The notes under the pieces: generated by a model
What the model was told of the DNA's origin: nothing
Seen by the model: only the letters and a program-made list of their open reading frames with translations
The model's database searches: none
Position numbers and translations under genes: made by a program
In this document: positions 52,110 through 64,000 of the stretch, piece after piece
How positions within the stretch are numbered: the stretch's first letter is position 1
Layout of the letters: every line of letters starts with the position of its first letter
Origin: Lingula anatina
Lineage: Eukaryota; Brachiopoda; Lingulata; Lingulida; Lingulidae
Assembly: GCF_001039355.2 (NCBI RefSeq)
Contig: NW_019775954.1
Span: 93,124 to 157,123, forward strand
Length of the DNA: 64,000 nucleotides
Direction: 5' to 3'

Positions 52110-55100
52110 ATGCCGTCAGAAAGCGAAAAGATGGGAGAATTTCAAGAGAAATTAGATACTTTTATCAATGATTTGAAGCAAGGGTAAGGGTCAGAGATTA
52201 CGTAGAGACAAACAGTAAAATATAGAGGAAGTAAACAGTTGTGTAAAGGCGCAGATCTCACTTGACTGGTTGTAAATTTAAACCATCTGTCACTCGTCAG
52301 TAGAGTCAGTGTCGTTTTTGTGACAGGAATTCAATACTAGTGTAGCATCAGTAGTAGTTAACAGCTACAGGAACCGTAGTCAAGTCCCCGTCGATTTGTA
52401 CGAGTGCCAATATACTTACCCTATATACTACCGGTTAATCCTAATCACATGGGACCCCTGGCCTAGAACTATCATTCCTGTCACACTCCACTCGCTTTAC
52501 AAAACGGTCATCCTTTGAGACTTTAAAATATTATTATTATTAAACCTTAATAATATTAGTCTGTTAATTTATGTGCATTTACATCGTTCTCCAATATCTT
52601 AATTAAACACTAAAAAATGAAAATCCTGATTATCTTTTAAAAGTGAAAACATTAGAAATGTACCAGTACTGAGTATATATATTTGTACTGTACATGTACT
52701 TTTATACCTGGTACATTCCACTTTTCCACTGTTCTAGGCACATCCAAGGTTCCTATACAGTTGCACACAACACAGTTCACATATTGAGAGGAATTATTTC
52801 CAATATGAAATGGAGAAATGCAAGGTATTGTTTTTTCAAAATGAATTTGCATTGGCTTTATTAACTAAAGCTGCATAACTACATATTGTGTGTGTTTCAA
52901 ATGCTTGAAATTTCAGTGTAAAGAAAAAATTATGAGCACCTGATTAGCTATTGAAGTATGCCATCTATATGTAGTAAGCAAGCATTTTTTTTTTGTTTAC
53001 AGTGAAGTAATGAGCCTAATTTGTAAGGAGGGAAAGAAGATAATAGATGCGCAACCTTCTGAGTCTGCTGCGGGAAATATGGTGAGAAGAGGTAGGTTAA
53101 GTGTCAAGTTGTCAAGAATGCAGGATAAGTAATGCATGCTCATTTAGCACCTACTTGAATTGATACAAATTTTAACTTAATTTTGAGCATTTGGAAGAAG
53201 ATATTGTTATTATTTTTTGGGGGGTTACCATCCATATGCTTTTTGAATATAAGTGAAATTGTTGCCTTTGATGGTTGTCAGGTTTGTTATATTCACTGCA
53301 TTTGAAATAGTTAAAAATATTAGTTAAAGATGTATGTATAATATGGTATAAGCTCTGCGGGTAACTTTTTCACATTTCTCATTACATTTTGTCTATCAGA
53401 ACTGCACATTATTGGAAAGACAATGATTTTGACAACAGACATACTCCAGTTTAGAAAATTCTTCAACATGCTCGGTACATATGAAAAGGGTAAACAGATG
53501 TGTAATAAATAGAAAGCTAGGGACTAACATAATCCATCAAAGTTACAAATCATTAAGCAGCCAATAAATGGTAGATTTATTTCAAATTTTAGTTTTGAAG
53601 ATTATAAGGGAAGAGTCTGCTAGGTAAGTTATAAATTTCATATGTAAATTTTTAAATGCTTACATGTTGATATTTGGAAATTTTTATTTTTGATTGTTGC
53701 TGCAAATTGTTTACATATGTTTTATAGATAATCGCAAAGAAAGCAAAGACATGTATGCATGCACTCTCAAAAGTGTGTTGGGTAAGTTATGGAAACCAAG
53801 TTTACATTGATTTATTAAATTTGTATCTTTCAGTGTCAAAGGAAAACATGAAGATGGGGAAGCCCAAGAATCATTACATGTAAATACAGTTTCTATATTT
53901 TGTGACATGAATACATCAGTTATTAGATCATGTCAGTCTTTTTAAAAATCTAATTGTGTACCTTACATATGTCCGCAACAAAGAATAATTGCAAAAATGT
54001 TAATCTTAGGCAGTATTGAATTTTTCCAACTTTCAACAGATTTTTGACTTTTGGGAGCCAAAAATATTATTTTTGAAATAGATGCAGAGGGCCACCTTGG
54101 ATCCCATGCCATATTTTCAGAATTTCTCACTAAATGGCAGTCACATCCATGCATAAGATGTCTTATCTTTCAATTTTATACTTCAAACTTATGTGTAGCA
54201 GCTGCATTCTGTTTTTTAAGTTGGTCTTGAATATATTTTGATGAATTTTCTGTTACAGAACCTCTTACTTGCAGAAGGACAAATTGATTATTCACACATT
54301 GGCTCTCATAGTTTAAAGGCAAGTGTTTAAAATCAACTTGGGTGTATTTTCTTTTTTAAACCTGTAGTTGCAATCTTTTGTAATCAATGTTTCTTTTTCT
54401 TTTTTTTTTGCATTCAACATGAGATGAAAAAACTGATATGTGCTACATAATTTAATTGCCATATAATCAGGTGCAGTATGTTATTGAAGGCTTTTAATAC
54501 AGTCTTTATAGATTTGAAAGATTTAGGAAAAATGACTTTAAAAAAATATGTACCTATTTTGATCCTAGTAAATCTGTAGTAGTCTAATAAAATGAAAATG
54601 TGAGATTGTTTTATAACTAGAAAAAAAGGCTACTCTGACAGTTACTCTACAGATTTATACTTAGCTACAGATTTATACTTAAGTGTGTTTAAGTTTCATA
54701 GATAATTGCTATATAATAATTTTGGTATGAAATTTGAGACTAGCTATTGATCTGAAGTTCTCATGTAAATCTGGTTCTTGTTTTTAACTTGTTCTTTAGG
54801 TTAAAAACAGAGTCTTAACTCATCTATCTTTATTACAGGCACCTCTCATAGAGGCCATAGGGGAACTTATTACAGAACTTGAAACAAGGTAAGAAAACTT
54901 GAAAGTAATTTTGGATTTGTAAAACCACCATCACTGTCGGATTAGCATTGGTGATCAAATATAATAATTGCTTTTGTCAAAGTTATTAAAATCTTAGACT
55001 GGATTCCCATCCCTAGATCGATCTAAAAGGATCGGTCCATCTCCACGGGGTTTCCTGCTAAATTGCTTTCTGCTTAAGTGGCGTAAATGTCTGGGACACC

Positions 55101-56498
55101 TACTAAAGCTGCTAAACGATAGTTAATTACACCCTATCAGCTTCAGTAGGCATGACAGACATCTAAGTCGCTTAAGTTAATTGCAGTTAAGTGAGAATCC
55201 CCTTGGAGATAATTTGATCCAAAGTTAGTACGAATAGTCTCTAGGAATGGTATCTTATTTTCTATTTCAGTGCTGATAACATAGCTGTACAGGCATTGGA
55301 ACATATCCATGCCAACGAAATTGTCTTGACTGCTGGCAAATCAAGGACTGTAGAAGCATTTTTAGTGGTAAGACATACATAATGCTGATTACACATGCGT
55401 TTGCAATTAACTTTGTAATGTTATATATATATATATGACATTTATATTTTTAGTCTTTTGTGATTACAATGTGTAGATTGTGAGATTGTGATTCAGTATA
55501 TACCTGGAGGTAAATAAATCATAGAACTGAAGTGTAAAAAATGATTTGATTTATCATATTCATCAAATGAATATTCTCAGAAACAACATATTTCTTCTTA
55601 AGGAATTTATATTATAATTATCTTTTTAAATTTAAACTCCAGAGTGCTGCGAAAAAAAGACGGTTCCAGGTAATTGTTGTTGAATGTGCTCCATTTTATC
55701 ATGTAAGTAGAAATTTTATAAATATCGTATTTATTTACTTTTTTTTTGTCAATAGTTTAAGCTTTCAACAACTTTTTCATGATGTTCAACTGTGAGTGGT
55801 AATAACCTTATTAAATAACTAAATTAACTACACATTTATTAAAATCACAGTAATTTCTTGTCACATATATTTGTCCATTGTTTATAGACCTACTCATTGA
55901 ATTATGAGTTGCTGTAATTTATGTTGGGTTATACTCCATGTAATTGCACTTTCAGTATTTTTTGTCTAATAATATGATTATTATAAATTGTCAAATCTAG
56001 TGGAGAAGGTCAACAAATATGCCAGTTGTATGATTTTGCTCAATAAACATTATTATTTTTTTTTTATTATTAAAGGGTCAAGAGTTAGCAGTTAAACTTG
56101 CCAATGCTGGAATTGAGACAACAGTAATCACAGATTCTGCCGTGTTTGCAATGATGTCCAGAGTCAATAAAGTGATCATAGGAACACACACAGTCATGGC
56201 TAATGGAGGGTAAGGAGGAAGATCCAAATACTTCAACACTCTTTCCACATCATGTGGTACACTTAAAGGAAACAATCTGTACTGGTATGCTTTAAGAGGT
56301 CCTTACATGTTATGCTAAGGGGGGGGGATTGCTCACGTTTACATTGTTCTTCATTCTGTTTGGGCATAAATTGATTAATTGAATTTATGTTGAGCATTTG
56401 GGTGACAGAATCTGTGACCGAGGCCTGTTTCACAAATGAACTGAAGTCCAAAACTTGGTCTGAACTTTCAGACCAAAATTGAATGATACTTCTGAATC

Positions 56499-56535
<37 letters not shown>

Positions 56536-57794
56536 ACAGTAAAAGTAGTAATAGTAGTATTAGTAGTAGTAGTAGTTGCTGTTGTACAATAAAATGAAAT
56601 GTTTCACTTCTTTTATGACAAGGAAAACATTCAAAGACCATTATGGATTTATGTTAAATAGAAAAAGACCTATTATTTTGTCTGTAACTGTTTCTTTAAC
56701 CAGTTTGTAGGGCTTTTGTTTAGTTTTTTAATGAACTGACCTTTGAAGTCATTGTGTTTACAAATTACATACAATATCACTCTAGTTGTAGAGTACTAGA
56801 AAGAAAAAAAAAAAAAAACGGAAGAATATAAATATAATATGAATATAAGCATTATATCCATTTCCTTTTCAGGTTAAAAGCTATAAATGGTAGCCATGCT
56901 ATTGCATTGGCAGCAAAACATCATTCTGTTCCTGTAAGTTGGCAGTGTTGTTTACAATTGAAAATAAAAATCAGTCCCTGCAAGGCAACTCCTAAATTAG
57001 AGCAGTAACTCAATTTTAAGGAAGTTTGATCAGTAAATATCCATTTGTTCTTCTTTATTGCTTGTTTTTATTTGAAACATCTAGATGATGATTTTTTTTT
57101 AATTTTGCAAAATGTTTTATGCTAAACATCTTTTTCTTTCCAGTTAATTGTGTGTGCACCAATGTTTAAATTATCTCCTCAGTACCTTTGTTCATATGAC
57201 CAAGTGAGTAACTTCTCATGGTTGTTATTAAGTTCAAAAAAATATAGAAAAATTAGATTTGATTGTTGTATTGAAAGAATAGGTGATTTCATTACTATTA
57301 ATGTTTACTTTTACCTTCTTAAGGTAAAACTTTTTAAGGTTTTTTCACTAATTATCAGAAAAAAAACAACAAAATCTGGGTGCCATTCATTACACAAAAT
57401 AATATTTTCACTTTTTTATTTAGGATGCCTTTAACAAGTTTGTGAGTCCACATGATGTGATGAAATTTTCAGAAGGGGAAATTTTGTCACATGCCCAAAT
57501 ACAGAATCCAGTATTTGATTATGTGCCACCAGAACTTGTTACACTTTTTATTTCAAATATGTAAGTATAAAATGTGATGTGCTGCTGTAGTTCCTTTTGA
57601 CAGTTTTCGGCTTGTAACATAACACAGAAGGGGGGAGGGGGACGCATGAGATCTTCATTGTGCAAGTCTTTTTTTATTTTTGTTTCTTTCTTTGAAAAGA
57701 ACCATTTTCAATCCATTTCAGTGGAGGCAATGCACCATCTTATGTGTATAGACTTCTGAGTGAACTGTACCATCCAGATGACCACTACTTGTAG
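52110..57794 (+). CDS. EIF2B2: translation initiation factor eIF2B subunit beta
   Basis: A regulatory subunit of eIF2B, the cytosolic guanine exchange factor that recharges eIF2 with GTP and is the target of phospho-eIF2-alpha. Fourteen exons: 52110-52183, 52738-52824, 53003-53091, 53593-53623, 53834-53879, 54259-54318, 54839-54888, 55271-55367, 55643-55702, 56076-56209, 56873-56933, 57144-57203, 57424-57560, 57722-57794. The sum is 1059 nt, 352 residues plus stop, against 351 in human. Conserved stretches include [94 protein letters not shown] and the C-terminal ELYHPDDH. The first 25 residues match human in length and pattern, which favours this ATG over in-frame ones at 52017, 52020 and 52047. 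One intron (54319-54838) has a GC donor. A skipped 54-bp exon-like segment lies at 53728-53781. Confidence 0.97.
55007..55250. repeat. MITE-like imperfect palindrome in an EIF2B2 intron
   Basis: About 244 bp forming one long imperfect inverted repeat. Left-arm blocks recur inverted on the right in the same order: CCATCCCTAGA/CCATTCCTAGA, GGATC, ATCTCCA, GGGG, CTTAAG, ATGTCTG, CCTACT and AAGCTG. Inner arm identity is about 77% over 39 bp. There is no coding capacity. The form fits a non-autonomous DNA transposon relic; I did not recognise the family, and clean target-site duplications were not found. Confidence 0.65.
56499..56576. repeat. (TAG)n trinucleotide repeat
   Basis: About 78 bp of TAG units with AACAG, AAAAG and AAT interruptions, in the EIF2B2 intron between the exons ending at 56209 and starting at 56873. 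Confidence 0.95.
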
Positions 57795-58680
57795 GCAACG
57801 AACTGAGGCAGTGGATATTAACTTTTATCTTGATGTCTCACAAGACTTTTCCAAGATGCTAATCGTGGAACCTCAAACATTTTTACAGAGTATGATAAAA
57901 ATTGGCATCATGTTGGGTTAAGGTTACTACTTTCCAATTTTTTATGCATTAAATTGAAAGGGAAAGCGAATAAAAAGATCCAATAAAATAAGTGTTTATT
58001 GGTCAATTGTGAGATTTATATCTAACTAGACCTTTTTTTTTCTTTTTTGAAAACTTAAGTTAGATACAACTTATGAGTGTCTTCTATAACACCTCTCACA
58101 GTTTTTAAAAACACCTTGGTACACACACCACTGCAAAATTGGCTCTGGTGAAATTGTGCACTGCACAATTTAAAGTTAAAACTAAATGCATACAATATAT
58201 TTAGAGTCAAACAAATGCAGCAGACATAGTAAAAAGGCTAAAAACAAAAAACTTCACAGAACGGCATGTCCAAACCACAACATGCAATTACAAATGTTTA
58301 CAATAGATGAAAGTTTCTGTTAAAAGCAATAATTTAAATGAATTGTTACATATATTACATCCTATCTACTTATAAAAAGTACTCATTTTTTTTAAATAAT
58401 GAAATTGGCTTAAGAGTGCACAGACTCTAAAAGATTCCTACTAACAGATTGATAGTAAAATGTACAAACTTCCCTTCAACAAATAACTGGTAAAACTGTC
58501 ATGTACAAAAGTACACTTCAAATGGGTTTAACAAAATAAAATTATTTGAAAATTCATCACCATTTGGCCTTGCCAAGCAAAACATCGAACTATTTGGCAT
58601 ATTCATTGGCAAATAAATGGAAAAAGTTTGTTATTAACATTGAAGCATATTTCTAAAAAAATATGCTTATCTGTAATTGT
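57795..58680. other. overlapping 3' UTR region of EIF2B2 (+) and ZNF367 (-)
   Basis: The two genes are tail to tail, with 886 bp between stop codons. The stretch is AT-rich with no coding potential. Poly(A) signals for both strands lie side by side at 57982-58000, giving expected 3' UTRs of roughly 200 nt for EIF2B2 and 700 nt for ZNF367. Confidence 0.65.
57981..58001. terminator. symmetrical bidirectional poly(A) signal pair
   Basis: CAATAAA at 57981-57987 on the plus strand and its exact mirror TTTATTG at 57995-58001, which reads CAATAAA on the minus strand, are separated by seven bases. An additional plus-strand AATAAA lies at 57969-57974. The pair sits 187 nt after the EIF2B2 stop and about 680 nt after the ZNF367 stop. 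Confidence 0.65.
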
Positions 58681-60590
<1,910 letters not shown>

Positions 60591-60942
60591 TGCTACCACC
60601 GTAAAAATTTCTGGAGGGAAGTAAACTAAACGTATTTTCGCGGCATCTCAGGCATCATGGGAACGTTTAGTTTTTTTGATAAGTAACCACGAATGAATAA
60701 TTTAGGTTTTTTTAAATAGCTTGTGTACATTTTATGGAAGTTTTGATGATTTGAATGGCTGGGCAATTTATTTCGAGAAATTTTGTTTACCTGAGCTCGC
60801 GCCTTATTTGGTTGTAGTGACGTCATTTTGGCTCGAAATCCCAGCATCCATGTAAACACGCCATATTGGAAAACATTGACAGGACTTGCAGGAGTACCTG
60901 CCTGATAAACATCCATTGTCATCCTCTAAAAAACGAGGAGCA
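60591..60942. promoter_or_regulatory. shared bidirectional promoter of ZNF367 and the SERBP1-type gene (inferred)
   Basis: There are 352 bp between the two start codons, with no TATA box in a sensible place. The sequence TTTTCGCGG at 60635-60643 resembles the E2F core. The block is richer in CpG than the flanking introns near its ends. Confidence 0.6.
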
Positions 60943-63586
60943 ATGGCTACCACCTACGGTATAGAGGTGAAAAATAGGTTTGAGTTGGTGTTAGATGATG
61001 AAGATGACCCGTTCGAGATTTTAAAGGAACAAGAGGAGCAAGCAAAGAAGAAGGATGGCGACAAGACGAAGAAAAACGCCAAAAATGAGAAAGCCAAGTC
61101 TGCGAAAACAAAGCAGAATAAAAAAGCTCAGATAATCGAACCTGAACCTGCAAAACCAAAACAAACAGAGCATGTTGGTGGAAGGAGAGAAGGTATTAAC
61201 CGTGCAATACATAAAAATCATTTATTTCTCACTCACTGTAAAATGATTCTGACATAATGGGAGGCATTGAAAGCGAAAATGCTGCAAATGCAGTAATGAA
61301 AGTGTGAGGATGACACCCGTCATGACTGAACTGCCATTATGAGTTGAAAAATGAAGTTGTTGCAGTTTGTGTCTATTACACGAGTATTGATATTTTCTCT
61401 TAGGCCATGCGTTCAAGCTGACATGCTTTCACACAAAGGTGAATAACCACGTGGTTTGCTCACACGTGACTTGGTATCAGTGAAATTAATGGGTATTGCA
61501 TGCAATTCTATTTTTTATTTGCATTGTATCTGCATTGATGAACACATGAATGAAAAATAAATGAAGGCCCAACCGTTTTAATGACTGGCCTAACTCGGAC
61601 ATGAGCACACTCATGTGGTAAAGTCTTAATATGTCAATTTCACATGTGCACATGGTGACTGACTGATTGAGTTGCAATGTTATATTATTATTATTTTATT
61701 GTAATGCAGACTTGATAAATGACATCATCTGTGCAATAAGCCCCACTACTTGTAGGACAGTCTAACAATGTTTAAGTGGATACCTGTCTCCAAAGCCACC
61801 AGAGCATGAAATTATTTACCATATATTAAACTGCTGATAAGAGAAAAATACCTCGGTAAAAGAAAATTCTTATTAGCCAGACTTTAGTAACTTCCTTGCA
61901 GGTGTTATAGTTAACAAGGAACTAGTGTAAAGCTGTTTTCTTCTGGCATACATTGTACTGTTGTTTTTAATGTGGTTATTTAAATTTTTTCAGTTAGAGA
62001 TATAAGACGGATACTTTTACTGACATCCTGTGATTTATGGGAAGTCCTAATAAATACCTACACAACCCAGTGCATCCTTTTGTTTAGCAAAAGTATATCT
62101 TAAATGCCATTTTCCGATCTGGTAATTAATGTTATCCCTTTATGATTCAGAAAATCCACCTCCAAGAAGGCAGCGAGAGCAGTCCGCAAGGAACACAGAT
62201 ACTGACAGACCTCAAAGTGACAGACGGCCGCCTAGACAAAACCGTGGACCCAGACAAGACAGACAGAATGACGACTTTGCTCCCAGAGAACAAGGCTTTT
62301 CCTCAGGTGGAGAATTCCGGTAAGATTAAGATGTAGAAATGTTACTGGTGTGGTAATACCCAAATAAAATATATAGCTTTAAAATAAATGGCCAATTCAT
62401 GTTTTTGTATTTTAAGATCTATGCTTGAGAAAGGAGGAAATTATAAGCTTGCAAACACCTAGTATGTTCTTTTTCTGATTTGATTAAATGGTTTAAAAGT
62501 GAGCTCAAAATATTTGCACTCTACAAAAATATTTAGGCTGAACTTGTAATTAGCATTTCTATTAAGAATTTTTTTTTTTTGGGGGGGGGGGATAATATCT
62601 TTCAAATAATAAGCTTGCCTTTGTGGATATTTAAAAAGTAAGTAAAATGTAAAAGACCAAAGTTTTTTTCCCCCCAACATTTTAAAGACTAATTTCTACA
62701 ATTTCAGTGACAGACCAGAGAGTGGGAGGGGAGGAAGAGGAACGAGGAGAGGAGGTGGATTTGGACGTGGACGTGGCAGAGGAGGATTTGGAAAGCGTGA
62801 ATTTGATAGACATAGTGGCAGCGATAAAACGTGAGTAGTGACTTCGTCATGATAGGTGTAAATAATATTGTCTGCATTTTAACTATGATGACATGAGATA
62901 ATGTAACTTAGAAATTTGATTGAGAGCACATCATCAACCAAAGAAGCAAGGCTTGGAGCTTATTACTTCTCACTACTGTAATCAGGCATGAGATTTTTCC
63001 GTCTTTTGGCGGAATTCCGNCTGTAATATAATCAAGTGATGGTGAACTATAACTTGTTACAAACTCGAAGGGCCAAGGTTTTGTTCAGGGCTTTTGGTAA
63101 TTGGGTCTTTTCAAGCAGTGACAAGTTTCCTTGGTCTTCCTCTGGCTTTGCATGTCTATTTGGTACTACTGTAAAATTTTTACAGACAAAGATTAAAAAA
63201 ATAAGAAGAAAGTAAAAATAATAAATAAATAAATAAATAACTAAATTGTGGCAATTAAAGCAATCTATTGCAGCAATTGTACAGATTGATGAAATATACT
63301 AAGATATTTTCATTCACTATCTGTAAAACCTACAAAAACCACAATCAGTTATAATATTGAAACATATGTTCAACTTCAAATAACAAGCATCACTGGTGAG
63401 AATGGGTGGAAAAGTTTTTATATATGAATCAGACTGCTTTCGTTGTCTATTATTTTGCTTTTCGTTCTCCCAGTCATCTTATGCCTACTTGATTCATTCT
63501 TTTTTTCCTAGCAGCGGTGTTAAGCCTGTGGACAAGAGGGACGGTGGCGGAGCATTTAACTGGGGAACTGTCAAAGACGATGTAGA
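60943..63586 (+). CDS. SERBP1: SERBP1/HABP4-family RNA-binding protein (5' four coding exons; 3' part outside window)
   Basis: Members of this family bind mRNA and idle or stress-state ribosomes in the cytoplasm. Exons seen are 60943-61192, 62151-62319, 62708-62830 and 63512-63586, with phase 1, 2, 2 and 2 ends and good GT/AG borders; the last ends at GTAAGT, so the gene continues. These give 205 residues. The N-terminus has NRFELVLDDEDDPFEILK, the family's opening motif, followed by a Lys-rich segment. Exon 2 is Arg/Gln/Pro-rich. Exon 3 is an RGG box (RGGRGTRRGGGFGRGRGRGG) followed by KREFDRHSGSDKT. Exon 4 ends FNWGTVKDDVE, matching the NWGTVKDE motif of SERBP1. The name stands for the invertebrate co-orthologue of vertebrate SERBP1 and HABP4, as I cannot separate them. 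The exon 4 acceptor is a NAGNAG. Confidence 0.92.
62569..62591. repeat. poly-T/poly-G tract
   Basis: About 12 T followed by about 11 G bases in the intron upstream of the RGG-box exon; prone to slippage. Confidence 0.85.
63218..63240. repeat. (AATA)n microsatellite
   Basis: Five AAATAAAT-type units in the intron between the RGG-box exon and the NWGTVKD exon. Confidence 0.9.
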
Positions 63587-64000
63587 GTAAGTCAGTTGGG
63601 TGGAAACTGTTTATTGCATCTTGCAACTAACCTTAAAGATTTTTTTCAATGCAACTAATTAATCACCTCACCCTGACTGCAATGGATATGTACAAGACCC
63701 TGAAAATGTTTTACCCCCTGTTTGTACTCTAACAGTTGCCCAATACTAGTTTGTTTGCAAGAGAGTGTGACTTGAAGTGTTTCTGTGATGATTCTTTATA
63801 ATCAAACAGTTTGCATGACGACAAACTCTTGCTTTACCGGAAACTGAGAAACACTAAATTCAGATTTTGCCTAGCACCTATGGTGTATCCAACATGTCTG
63901 ATCTATTGATGATAATAATTGTTCGTCTAAGGCAGACTCTTTGTGTGTCAAAACAATTCAAATTACATGCTGAAAATTACAAACTGCTTATAAATAATAA

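Overview
The window is animal nuclear DNA: AT-rich, full of short introns with GT/AG borders, microsatellites and small foldback elements, and carrying five protein-coding genes whose exons I joined by hand, with reading phase carried across every junction. Three of them are clear single-copy metazoan orthologues: mitochondrial prolyl-tRNA synthetase PARS2, translation factor subunit EIF2B2, and zinc-finger protein ZNF367. A SERBP1/HABP4-family RNA-binding protein lies beside them. Protein lengths close to the vertebrate ones, plus a secreted discoidin/F-type-lectin protein, suggest an intron-rich invertebrate. An anthozoan cnidarian is my best guess, but this is inference and no sequence here proves it.

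Layout. 1-1035: last two coding exons of an EGF-repeat protein with a very basic tail (+). 1036-6370: intergenic, with a CA microsatellite and a 310-bp assembly gap. 6371-21281: a ten-exon minus-strand gene for a secreted 521-residue protein, signal peptide + two F5/8-type C (discoidin) domains + one F-type lectin (fucolectin) domain. 21282-43987: about 22.7 kb with no convincing gene, probably regulatory; it holds simple repeats, a homeodomain-type motif cluster and one possible upstream exon. 43988-51859: PARS2, 14 coding exons (-). 52110-57794: EIF2B2, 14 coding exons (+). 58681-60590: ZNF367, four coding exons (-). 60943-63586 and beyond: SERBP1/HABP4 family (+), cut by the window end.

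The last four genes form a compact housekeeping block. PARS2 and EIF2B2 are head to head with 250 bp between start codons. EIF2B2 and ZNF367 are tail to tail, with a symmetrical poly(A) signal pair between them. ZNF367 and the SERBP1-type gene are head to head with 352 bp between start codons. PARS2 (mitochondrial tRNA charging), eIF2B-beta (guanine exchange on eIF2) and the SERBP1-like protein (ribosome/mRNA binding) all serve translation, but the pairing may simply reflect shared promoters of broadly expressed genes.

Most notable observations: the discoidin-discoidin-F-lectin architecture with an apparently degenerate fucose-binding motif; a GC-AG intron and a possible 54-nt poison exon in EIF2B2; two NAGNAG tandem acceptors; the palindromic bidirectional poly(A) element; and two foldback elements in introns. 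No prokaryotic features, CRISPR arrays, rRNA or tRNA genes were found.
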